This document shows, piece by piece, positions 17,084-24,492 of a stretch of 42,338 nucleotides of DNA. The DNA is from Fimbriiglobus sp. (GTDB lineage Bacteria > Planctomycetota > Planctomycetia > Gemmatales > Gemmataceae), in contig JANXWE010000157.1 of assembly GCA_025351325.1 (NCBI GenBank), forward strand, positions 1-42,338, in the 5' to 3' direction. The notes under the pieces were generated by a model, which did no database searches, was not told where the DNA came from, and saw only the letters and a list, made by a program, of their open reading frames with translations. Every line of letters begins with the position of its first letter. Positions within the stretch are counted from its first letter, which is position 1. The position numbers and the translations under genes were made by a program.

Positions 17084-17102
17084 TGGAATCCCTCGGCATG
17101 AA

Positions 17103-17759
17103 TCAATTTGTCTTCTTGGCGTGGCGTTTCCGCTCCGCGTCGCTGAACACGCCGTGGCCGATGACATCGAACACATCCGCCATCTGGGTCTCGGGGTCAG
17201 CCGGTCGACCCGAGAGGAGATTCGTCAAAATCGTGCCGTAGAGCAAGTCGGCGATCACCGCCATGAACCGTTCCTGTGGCATTGGCCGCAACACGCCGTC
17301 GTCCTGCAACCGGCGGAAAAAGGCTTCGTGCTTCTGGCACTCCTGTTCGTCCTTGGTGCTGAAATACAGCGACCGATGACTGTGCGGAAAGGCCGCCCGC
17401 TCTTGGATGAATAGTTCGGTCATCTCGGGGCGATCGTGGAAGAACTGCAAGTAGGCCCGGATCACCTGCCGAAACTGGACTCGCGGCGGCTCCGCCGTGG
17501 CCAGCACCGCATCCATCGTGACGGTGAGTTCTGCCAGTCCCCGTTCGACGGTCGCCAGGAACAGCGTCTCTTTGGTCGGAAAATAAGAATAGATGGTGCC
17601 ATGACTGATCCCAAGCCGCTCGGCAATGCTTTGAACTTGGGTGCTGGCAAAACCCATGTCCGCAAACAGCTTCGTTGCCACCGCCAAGATTTCCGCCTCG
17701 CGGCGGCTTCTCAAGTCGGGGTTCTTCGGTCGGCCCGGTTTGCGGCTCACCTCGGCCAT
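17103..17759 (-). CDS. TetR/AcrR-family transcriptional regulator
   Basis: 218 residues. The N-terminal helix-turn-helix spans about residues 20-65: REAEILAVATKLFADMGFAST, then VQSIAERLGISHGTIYSYFPTKETLF, the TetR signature. A basic lead-in (RKPGRPKNP) precedes it. The C-terminal ligand-binding part is all helical (VIRAYLQFFHDRPEMTELFI...). TetR proteins repress transporter genes until a small ligand binds. It is the first gene of the leftward operon with the RND adaptor and permease, and so probably represses its own operon. A short palindrome 32 bases upstream of the start is a candidate operator. The inducer is unknown. Confidence 0.92.
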   Translation of the reverse strand: MAEVSRKPGRPKNPDLRSRREAEILAVATKLFADMGFASTQVQSIAERLGISHGTIYSYFPTKETLFLATVERGLAELTVTMDAVLATAEPPRVQFRQVIRAYLQFFHDRPEMTELFIQERAAFPHSHRSLYFSTKDEQECQKHEAFFRRLQDDGVLRPMPQERFMAVIADLLYGTILTNLLSGRPADPETQMADVFDVIGHGVFSDAERKRHAKKTN

Positions 17760-17791
17760 GGGTACGAAAACCTCAACGAGAGTTAATTAAC

Positions 17792-17801
17792 TGACCAGTC
17801 A
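17792..17801. promoter_or_regulatory. candidate TetR operator upstream of the efflux operon
   Basis: TGACCAGTCA is an inverted repeat (TGAC-CA-GTCA) next to an AT-rich TTAATTAA palindrome at 17783-17790. On the leftward strand a -35-like TTGACT (17802 to 17797) overlaps it. A TetR dimer bound here could block transcription of tetR and both efflux genes. The short length makes this tentative. Confidence 0.4.
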
Positions 17802-17834
17802 ATCATCTAATGATAGCAAAGGGAACGTGGGTCG

Positions 17835-18198
17835 GTCAGGGTCTGGATCCTCGGCATCGCCGGGGTGTTGATCCTCGGCTGTTGCGGGGATGGCGGATTC
17901 TTGGCTTACAAGTTCAGCGACCCCAAGTGGGAAAAGTTCAGCCCGCCCGATGGCAGTTGGAGCGCGGACTTCCCCGGCAAACCGAAAATGGAATCGAAGC
18001 CAATCGAATGAGCGCCGGAAGCGAGGAACGCCACGTTTTATTTGGCCCAGCGGTTGTTCGGCCGGGAAGCGTTTCTTGTTGGTTATGCAGAATTGAATCC
18101 GCTCGAACTCCGGCGCTGAAAAACTGGCTGGTGAGATCATTGATACTCTCCAGAGCACTCCCATGACGAAGTCATGCAGGGAATGCCCACGAGGATGA
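17835..18198 (+). pseudogene. decayed remnant of a membrane-anchored secreted protein
   Basis: From 17835 one frame reads VRVWILGIAGVLILGCCGD, a membrane segment, then FLAYKFSDPKWEKFSPPDG and SWSADFPGKPKMESKPIE. It then hits TGA at 18009, but the same frame continues sensibly (ARNATFYLAQRLFGREAFLV, GYAELNPLE) to a second TGA at 18117. A +1 shift near 18108 continues as SGAEKLAGEIIDTLQSTP to TGA at 18196. No start codon or ribosome binding site precedes the membrane segment. One in-frame stop, one frameshift and a missing 5' end indicate a dead gene. The 'F.PPDG.WS..FPGKP' look is familiar from secreted planctomycete proteins of unknown role; that likeness is from memory and not checked. Confidence 0.6.
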
Positions 18199-18221
18199 AT
18201 CCTCGTGGGTATTCCCTGCAT
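18174..18221. repeat. 23-base-arm near-perfect hairpin
   Basis: Arms 18174-18196 and 18199-18221 pair fully apart from one G-T position, around a 2-base centre. The core is GCAGGGAAT.CCCACGAGGA and its complement. A T-rich TTCTTT follows on the rightward strand, so it could act as a terminator for rightward transcripts. It overlaps the 3' end of the gene remnant and is preceded by a small CATGAC-GAA-GTCATG hairpin at 18162-18176. A mobile palindromic element is an alternative. Confidence 0.75.
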
Positions 18222-18328
18222 TCTTTACAATTTCGGGCATTAACCTTGCACGATTATAACTGCAAGTCGAAAGAGTAACGTCATCCGAACCCATTACTGA
18301 ACAGTAGTTTGTAATTGTGTGACAATCA

Positions 18329-18392
18329 TTACTCTGTTTTGTGTCTGCAGGAGGAGGGTACTCTGCAGACACAAGTACAAGTGCCAGAGTAA
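18329..18392. repeat. nested compound inverted repeat in gene-poor spacer
   Basis: An inner perfect 12-base inverted repeat (TTGTGTCTGCAG at 18339-18350, CTGCAGACACAA at 18363-18374) sits inside an outer perfect 8-base pair (TTACTCTG at 18329-18336, CAGAGTAA at 18385-18392). A further copy of AGAGTAAC lies at 18272-18279. The spacer from 18222 to 18494 holds no convincing gene and is more AT-rich than its surroundings. It could encode a structured RNA or be a protein-binding or recombination site. Confidence 0.6.
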
Positions 18393-18494
18393 CATGTGGA
18401 CGGCCCATCCGAATGACTCAGCACCCGGATTCTATTTCCAAGCGATTCACCCAACATTGCTGGTAACCCGTCGATAAACATGTTAGGGCGCACC

Positions 18495-19067
18495 TCAAAC
18501 TTGTAGAACCGACGTCCGACCGCTAGGGTTTTCACCGGCGGCGGGCGGGAACGGCAACCGATCAGCGGGGAACAAGTGCCAAGCCGCCTGCCAATTGCGG
18601 CAACTCCATACGTCCTTGGGAAGGGCGAGATCAGCTCCGGGAACCGGTTCGATGGGCAAACGACGCACGCCGCCGACGGTCACGATGACGTTTTCGTCTT
18701 CGTATTCGACCGTCGAGTCGGCGTCCGGAACCAAAAGCAAATGCAGATGCTGGGGGTAGTATCGCGAAAAAGCTGATACGCCGCAGAGGTAGAGGAATGG
18801 CTCCGCGTTCTCGATTGTTCCTTCAGCGATGAACCCGGCCGGAAACCCCTTTTGTTTAGAAATCAATCCGGAACGAACACCCTTGAGACAGGGCATGCAG
18901 TGAGTGCGCGCGTCGAACCCGGTGACGCTGGTGAGCCAGAGGAATTGGTAGAAGTCCGTTTTCGTCTTCAGTTGCAGAATGGGTTGCACGGTGTATCCCT
19001 TAAGTATCTGTGGCCGCGGTGTGAAACGGAATGTCAAGCCGGGTACTTTTGCTAAATGGTACCCCAT
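18495..19067 (-). CDS. hypothetical protein
   Basis: 190 residues from ATG 19067. I do not recognise a family. The composition is protein-like: mixed hydrophobic and charged stretches such as ILQLKTKTDFYQFLWLTSVTGF, CMPCLKGVRSGLI, QHLHLLLVPDADSTVEYEDE and NVIVTVGGVRRLPIEPVPG. There is no signal peptide or membrane helix. Four cysteines (CMPC, LYLCG, WSCRNW) are scattered. No ribosome binding site is obvious before the start, and GC at third positions is less extreme than in neighbours. It sits in the gene-poor island next to the remnant and repeats, so it may be recently acquired or itself decaying. Confidence 0.45.
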   Translation of the reverse strand: MGYHLAKVPGLTFRFTPRPQILKGYTVQPILQLKTKTDFYQFLWLTSVTGFDARTHCMPCLKGVRSGLISKQKGFPAGFIAEGTIENAEPFLYLCGVSAFSRYYPQHLHLLLVPDADSTVEYEDENVIVTVGGVRRLPIEPVPGADLALPKDVWSCRNWQAAWHLFPADRLPFPPAAGENPSGRTSVLQV

Positions 19068-19211
19068 CCAAGTTACGTGAGCACCCGGATCTGATGGGAA
19101 CTTGGCAGGCCACTCACTGTTTTCATTTCATTCTCATTTGCACACGCACCCCCTAACGACCATGATGATCGTGTGGGACATCCCCCACCATTCCACTCCG
19201 GAGGATCGACG

Positions 19212-20270
19212 ATGCGTAGGACGATGGCAGCGGTGGCGGTGGCCCTGTTGGGCGCGGCGGTGGCCGATGGCGCCGAATTGAAGAAGGGCACACCCGAAGT
19301 GAAGTCGATCTCGGCATTGGCTTTTAGTCCGGAAGGTGTCTTGTTTATTGGCGACGCCCAGTCGGCCAGCTTGTTCGCGGTGGACACCGGCGATACCAAA
19401 CCGAGCGGTAAAGAAGACATCTCGGTCGAAAAGATCGATTCGATGATCGCCGACAAACTCGGGACGACGGCCGCGAACATCCTGATCAACGATGTGAAAG
19501 TGAACCCGGCGTCGGGCAACGTCTACCTCGCCGTGACACGCAAAGGGGCCGGCGGGGGATCGTTGGTCATGAAGCTCGACCGCTCAGGCAAACTCGGCGA
19601 GTTCGCATTGAAGGATGTCCCGTTTGCTTCGATTGCGATTCAAAATCTGTCGGACAAGAACAGGCAAGATGCGATCACGAGCCTGGCGTACGTCGAAGGC
19701 AAAGTGATCGTGGCCGGGCTATCGAACGAAGAATTTTCGAGCACCTTGCGAGTGATCGCGTACCCGTTCGAGGAAGCCGCAAAGCCGACGAGCGTCGAAT
19801 TCTTCCACGGTGCCCACGGCAAATTCGAAACGAATTCGCCGATCCGCACATTCGTGCCTTACAAGATCAACGGGGCCGAGCACTTGCTCGCGGCCTACAC
19901 CTGCACGCCGTTGGTTCGGGTGCCCTTGGTCGACTTGAAACCGGGTGCGAAGATCAAAGGGACGACGATTGCCGAACTCGGCAACCGGAACCGTCCGCTC
20001 GACATGATCGTCTACACCAAGGACAAACTGGATTACATTTTGATGGCCAACAGCGCCCGTGGCGTCATGAAGATCCCAGCCGCGCCGTTCGCCAAAGCCG
20101 ACGGCATCGAAGCCCCTGTCAAAGGGGGTGGCACGGCCGGGGTGAAGTTTGAAACGATCAAGGAACTCGTCGGGGTGATGCAACTCGACCGGCTCGATTC
20201 CGAACGGGCCTTAGTGTTGATTCAGGCCGACGACAAGAGCCTGAGTTTGAAGTCGATCCCGCTCCCGTGA
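19212..20270 (+). CDS. secreted protein, probably a beta-propeller, function unknown
   Basis: 352 residues from ATG 19212, chosen for the GGAGGATCGACG ribosome binding site and the signal peptide that follows (MRRTMAAVAVALLGAAVADG). The mature part has repeated strand patterns typical of propeller proteins: KSISALAFSPEGVLFIGDAQSASLFAVD, VKVNPASGNVYLAVTRKG, ITSLAYVEGKVIVAGLSN, LDMIVYTKDKLDYILMANS. No catalytic motif or heme site is visible. An exported location is likely. It is followed by the YiiX-like gene in the same direction after 138 bases, so the two may be co-expressed. A binding or scaffold role is possible but cannot be shown. Confidence 0.75.
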   Translation: MRRTMAAVAVALLGAAVADGAELKKGTPEVKSISALAFSPEGVLFIGDAQSASLFAVDTGDTKPSGKEDISVEKIDSMIADKLGTTAANILINDVKVNPASGNVYLAVTRKGAGGGSLVMKLDRSGKLGEFALKDVPFASIAIQNLSDKNRQDAITSLAYVEGKVIVAGLSNEEFSSTLRVIAYPFEEAAKPTSVEFFHGAHGKFETNSPIRTFVPYKINGAEHLLAAYTCTPLVRVPLVDLKPGAKIKGTTIAELGNRNRPLDMIVYTKDKLDYILMANSARGVMKIPAAPFAKADGIEAPVKGGGTAGVKFETIKELVGVMQLDRLDSERALVLIQADDKSLSLKSIPLP

Positions 20271-20408
20271 TCCTTGCCAAGGTCAACTCTGCCGGTCATT
20301 CGGACTCGAACGGCCGGCATTCTTCATTTCCGGTCGCCGACGATTCAATTCTTGACTTTTCTTGCATTTCCGTGCCGAAACGAGTTAAAACCTCGCACGG
20401 AAGCGATC

Positions 20409-21224
20409 ATGACTAGTCTCACGTTCCTGTTCCTGGCGGTCACACTTTCCAGCGATACCGGTCCGTGGGAACAACAGCCATTCGGGCAATTGGCCAAACC
20501 ACAATCGAGCTTGCATTTCACCGTCCAAGGGCCGCTCTCGAGTTACGTCCCCGCGCCCGGGGACATCGTCTTTTCGACCTCGGACAAACCGCGAACCAGC
20601 TTCTTTTACCGCTTGGCCCTCGTCGGTTTACCTTCGCATGTCGGCATTGTGGTTCGGATGCCAGACGGCCGACTCGGCGTATTTGAAGCGGGCGGTGGAG
20701 GTGAATTGCGAACACGAACTACTCCACTCGGAACCCGTTTCGGTCGGAAGGGTGACCGGGCCATTTGGATTCGCAAACCGATGAATCCGCTGACAGCCGA
20801 CCAGGAACTGAAGCTGAACGAATATGCCGCGGTGAGTCAAGGCAAGGGCTACAGTAATCGGCGGGCATTGGAACTGGCCTGGATGTTTCTCAATGGCACC
20901 CGGGGGCCGATCCGCACCATGTTCGACGGCAAGCCGAAGGGGTTCCGTGACGACTACGTATGCAGCGAAGCCGTGACCGAAGCGTTGGTCTACGCCGGTC
21001 TGATCGACTCGGAAACGGCCCGACCGTCGGCGACCGCACCGCGGGATCTCCTGCTCGACCGCTCGTTGAATTTATACATCCGCCGGCATCCACCATTGGC
21101 CTGTGGCTGGCTCCCCCCATCCCTCTGGGTCGGCTGCGATGGTGTGACAGCCGAATGTCAGTGTTCACCAATTGGTAGTGTCATCCCGATGCCGAAACGT
21201 GGCCTGTTGCGGTTCAGACGCTGA
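20409..21224 (+). CDS. YiiX/YebB-like permuted NlpC/P60 (papain-fold) hydrolase
   Basis: 271 residues from ATG 20409, preceded by GGAAGC; the longer upstream frame lacks protein character. A weak signal sequence (MTSLTFLFLAVTLSSDT) begins it. In this permuted family the His comes before the Cys. Here His77 is in LVGLPSHVGIVVRMPDGRLGVFEA, and Cys185 is in RDDYVCSEAVTEALVYAGLI. PAPGDIVFSTSD before the His matches the usual 'GDivf' strand. Family members are cysteine amidases or lipid hydrolases acting on cell envelope material. The C-terminal ~50 residues are rich in Pro, Trp and Cys (three cysteines) and are not part of the core. The enzyme class is well supported; the substrate is not. Confidence 0.8.
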   Translation: MTSLTFLFLAVTLSSDTGPWEQQPFGQLAKPQSSLHFTVQGPLSSYVPAPGDIVFSTSDKPRTSFFYRLALVGLPSHVGIVVRMPDGRLGVFEAGGGGELRTRTTPLGTRFGRKGDRAIWIRKPMNPLTADQELKLNEYAAVSQGKGYSNRRALELAWMFLNGTRGPIRTMFDGKPKGFRDDYVCSEAVTEALVYAGLIDSETARPSATAPRDLLLDRSLNLYIRRHPPLACGWLPPSLWVGCDGVTAECQCSPIGSVIPMPKRGLLRFRR

Positions 21225-21272
21225 TCACCGACAATCCTAACACTTGCGATTCGCAAGCCGAGGATCGTCGTG

Positions 21273-23207
21273 ATGCGTTACCCAATTCTGTTGCTGCTCT
21301 TCGTTTATCCGGTATTCACGTTCTCCGTCGAGCCAAAACCTTTCGCACCAGAAAATCTGACCGCGTGGTGTATCGTTCCGTTCGACGCCAAGAAACGAGG
21401 CCCCGAAGAGCGGGTGGCAATGCTGAAGCGTCTCGGCTTCAGCCGCTACGCCTACGATTGGCGTGCCGAACATTTGCCGTCGTTCGACAAAGAACTGGAA
21501 TTGTTGAAGAAGGAGAAAATCGCGCTGCAAGGAGTCTGGTTCCCGGCGACTATCGGCCCGGATGGCGAGACGATTCTCGTGTTGCTCAAGAAGCATAAAC
21601 TCGAAACAGAACTGTGGGTAATGCTGCCGCAACCCGACTCGAAGTTGAACCAAGAGGGCAAAGTGAAAACGACCGCGGCACTCTTGTCTGCGCTCGCGAA
21701 GAAGGTGGCCACCCAAGGCTGCAGGATCGGCGTGTACAACCACGGCGGTTGGGCTGGGGAACCGGAAAACATGGTCGCGGTGGTGAAGGCCTGCGGCGAG
21801 AAGAACGTTGGCATCGTCTACAATTTGCATCATGGCCACGACCACTTGGCGAAGTTCGATGACTACCTGAAATTGATGGCGCCGTACCTCTATTCCATCT
21901 CGCTCAATGGCATGGAGGTTGGCGGCGACAAGAAGGGCAAAAAGCTACTGGTAATCTCGGATGGTCATGAAGATCGCTCGGTATTGAAGTCGATAGTGGC
22001 GAGCGGGTATGCGGGGCCGTTCAACATACTCGGCCACACCGACGACGACGTGGAAGATCGGCTGACGGATAATTTGGCGGGTTTGAAACACATTGTTGAT
22101 GGAGCGACGACGCGTTCGGGATTCCTCACGTTCACGCCGAACAGCGTGCAAATCCGAATCGCCGCACCGAAGCCGGGTGCGCCGCTGGCATTCGTCGCCT
22201 CGAATTTTCCGTTGCCCGAACGGGCGCGATTGATCGCGACGAGCGAGTTCAACAAAACGGGATTCGTCGTGACGGTCGATCGAGACGGCGCCGATCCGAT
22301 TCAAGGCGCGGGCCTCATCGCCGATAATCGGTTGATCTTCACCCCGCGATTCCCACCGACCCCGGGCTTGCGCTATCGTGTCGTCATCGACCGGGCACCG
22401 CTGGGCGACGCGCGACCGGATCCCGCGATCCGCGCCACAGCCATGCTCCGCAAAGTTCCCCCGGCTAAACCGACGGAGATTGAAACCCTCTTCCCCACGG
22501 CCGAGGTACTTCCCGAAAACACTTTGCGGTTCTACCTCCAGTTCACGGCGCCGATGACACGCGGGAACGTCTATCGCCACATTCATTTGCTCGACGAGAA
22601 GGGCAACGCGATCGAGGCCCCGTTCCTCGAACTCGATGAGGAACTCTGGAGCCGCGACGGCAAGCGTCTGACATTGCTCTTCGATCCCGGCCGTGTGAAG
22701 CGCGGGCTGACGCCACGGGAGGAAGACGGCCCGATCCTCGAAGACGGGAAGAAGTATACGCTAATCGTCGACAAAGACTGGGAAGATGAAACCGGCTTCC
22801 CGCTTCGGGAATCGCTGAAGAAATTATTCCGTGTGACCAAGCCCGACACTGCACCCATCGAGCCGAACTTGTGGAAAGTGTTTGCCCCACAGGAAGCGAA
22901 CACCGGACTGAAAGTGACCTTCGAGAAGCCACTGGATCGGGCGCTCGCGGAGCGGATGCTGAGGGTTTGTGATTCGGAAGGCACGGTGGTGGCGGTGGTC
23001 GTCACGGTGAATCCGACTCAAACCGGCGTGGAGATCGCACCGATAACCAAGCCCTGGCGAGCCGGCAAATACCGACTGGTGATTGATAAGCGACTTGAGG
23101 ATGTCTGCGGCAACCGGGTCGGGGTCGCGTTCGAACTCGACCCGCTCCGCCCGGCTCCAGTTGAACCCGAGGCGAAGTTCGTCGAACTACCGTTCGTGGT
23201 GAAATGA
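21273..23207 (+). CDS. secreted xylose-isomerase-like TIM-barrel protein fused to Ig-like domains
   Basis: 644 residues from ATG 21273 (a GTG directly before it is possible); AGGA lies about 8 bases upstream. The signal peptide is MRYPILLLLFVYPVFTFS. Residues about 25-275 resemble an AP-endonuclease-2/xylose-isomerase TIM barrel: EERVAMLKRLGFSRYAYDWR, LGHTDDDVEDRLTDNLAGLKHI, GIVYNLHHGHDHLAKFDDYLKLMAPYLYSISLNG. The His-rich GHDH strand is the expected metal/active-site edge. The rest (about 280-644) carries repeated strands such as ENTLRFYLQFTAPMTRGNVYRHIHL and NTGLKVTFEKPLDRALAERML, typical of Ig-like (Big_5-type) domains on secreted proteins. Its stop lies inside the convergent acyltransferase gene's 3' end. 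A sugar-isomerising or binding role is possible but unproven. Confidence 0.78.
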   Translation: MRYPILLLLFVYPVFTFSVEPKPFAPENLTAWCIVPFDAKKRGPEERVAMLKRLGFSRYAYDWRAEHLPSFDKELELLKKEKIALQGVWFPATIGPDGETILVLLKKHKLETELWVMLPQPDSKLNQEGKVKTTAALLSALAKKVATQGCRIGVYNHGGWAGEPENMVAVVKACGEKNVGIVYNLHHGHDHLAKFDDYLKLMAPYLYSISLNGMEVGGDKKGKKLLVISDGHEDRSVLKSIVASGYAGPFNILGHTDDDVEDRLTDNLAGLKHIVDGATTRSGFLTFTPNSVQIRIAAPKPGAPLAFVASNFPLPERARLIATSEFNKTGFVVTVDRDGADPIQGAGLIADNRLIFTPRFPPTPGLRYRVVIDRAPLGDARPDPAIRATAMLRKVPPAKPTEIETLFPTAEVLPENTLRFYLQFTAPMTRGNVYRHIHLLDEKGNAIEAPFLELDEELWSRDGKRLTLLFDPGRVKRGLTPREEDGPILEDGKKYTLIVDKDWEDETGFPLRESLKKLFRVTKPDTAPIEPNLWKVFAPQEANTGLKVTFEKPLDRALAERMLRVCDSEGTVVAVVVTVNPTQTGVEIAPITKPWRAGKYRLVIDKRLEDVCGNRVGVAFELDPLRPAPVEPEAKFVELPFVVK

Positions 23208-24320
23208 ATCGACCAATACCGACCGGGCCGATTCTCCATCCATCGACACACGCTTTTGAAAGATCACCGGTTCCGGTGGCTTCGGCTTGCGCTGAATCCA
23301 GTTCAACAATGGCCGTTCGACCCAGCGGTGGAAGAGCATTCCGCCGCCCCAACACGCGAGCAGCATGAATGCGATCCATGCCAAATGCGGTGTGGTGGAA
23401 TGGGGCCATTCGAGAATATTGAAGTGGATCGCCAGCCCGATGGGGCCGTGCCAGAGGTAGATTGAATACGAAGCGTCGCCGGTGGCTTGCAACCACCGCG
23501 GCAACCGGAGGGTGCCCTGTCGTTCGGCGGCGATCACACCGTAGACGATCAACGCCGACGAAGGGCCGAAGATCAACGTCCGCAACAGCAATTTTGTGCA
23601 GAGTGCGTAGGGCTGGCCCGGAGTCGCCATCGCCACGATGCCAACGGTGACCCAAATCAGGCCCGTGAAAATCGTGCACCGGCCCCAACGCGGGGTCGAA
23701 TTGCGGATGACATACGCTACCCCGCAACCGAGTAAGAATTCCCAGATCAACGGGCTGACGAGGGCTTCGCCAATTGTCGCGGCATGGAACGAATCATCAT
23801 TTTTGAACAGCTGAGCCACACCGATGAGGATTGCCCAGGCGATGAGTGCCAGCGGCGCCATCCGGCGCGGAACCAGCAAGAAGAGACCGAAGACGGCGTA
23901 GAAGATCACTTCGTACATCATCGTCCACGCTGGCCCGATGTAGTAATTGGCGTCCGGGGCTGGGGTGAGGGTCAACCACGAGAGCCAGTACGTGTTCATG
24001 GCACCGAAAAACGCGAAGTTCGTCAAGGGCACGGCGATCAACATCATGATCCAAAAGAGCGGGTAGACACGCCAGAATCGGCGGAACAAGTAACCCGGGA
24101 TCGCCCGTGGTTTGCCAAAGGAATCGGCTTGGGAATAGGCGATGATGAAACCGGAGATCACGAAGAACAGATCGACGCCACCGTAGCCGAACCAGAGGAA
24201 CGGCCGGAGGAATTCGCGGGCGATGCCGAACTGACTTTCCCAACCCCCCAAGTGGATCCCGAGAACCAGCAGGCAGGCGATTCCGCGAAGCCCTTGCAAA
24301 TTGTGCAGCGTCGTGCGCAT
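23187..24320 (-). CDS. acyltransferase family 3 (OafA/YrhL-type) membrane protein
   Basis: 377 residues, with GAGGG just upstream of ATG 24320. About ten membrane helices are visible. Family hallmarks are the start LQGLRGIACLLVLGIHLGGW with the conserved His in TM1, then GYGGVDLFFVISGFIIAYS and YLFRRFWRVYPLFWIMML. Later comes YSIYLWHGPIGLAIHF. These enzymes move acyl groups, often acetyl, from the cytoplasm onto sugars of exopolysaccharide, O-antigen, peptidoglycan or antibiotics. The sequence does not identify the acceptor. It overlaps the end of the TIM-barrel gene by 21 bases and diverges from the cytochrome gene. Confidence 0.88.
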   Translation of the reverse strand: MRTTLHNLQGLRGIACLLVLGIHLGGWESQFGIAREFLRPFLWFGYGGVDLFFVISGFIIAYSQADSFGKPRAIPGYLFRRFWRVYPLFWIMMLIAVPLTNFAFFGAMNTYWLSWLTLTPAPDANYYIGPAWTMMYEVIFYAVFGLFLLVPRRMAPLALIAWAILIGVAQLFKNDDSFHAATIGEALVSPLIWEFLLGCGVAYVIRNSTPRWGRCTIFTGLIWVTVGIVAMATPGQPYALCTKLLLRTLIFGPSSALIVYGVIAAERQGTLRLPRWLQATGDASYSIYLWHGPIGLAIHFNILEWPHSTTPHLAWIAFMLLACWGGGMLFHRWVERPLLNWIQRKPKPPEPVIFQKRVSMDGESARSVLVDSFHHER

Positions 24321-24492
24321 GATTCCCTCACGGTCGATGACGATCCGCCAAAGGAATACCCCGATTCGGACTTGCGCGGCAAGACGAAGTGCAAAAGGGC
24401 AAATTAAGTACCACAGGGTTCTGGCTCATTTCGTCGGCCACTTCCCCGCCTGGCTATACTTCTTAGACGGCTCTTGGCTCTGGGGAATCGAA

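Noticed and set aside
17810-18166. 118-codon rightward frame in the gene-poor island
   Set aside because: Its composition is Arg/Pro-rich; another frame of the same DNA gives the protein-like remnant described as a pseudogene.
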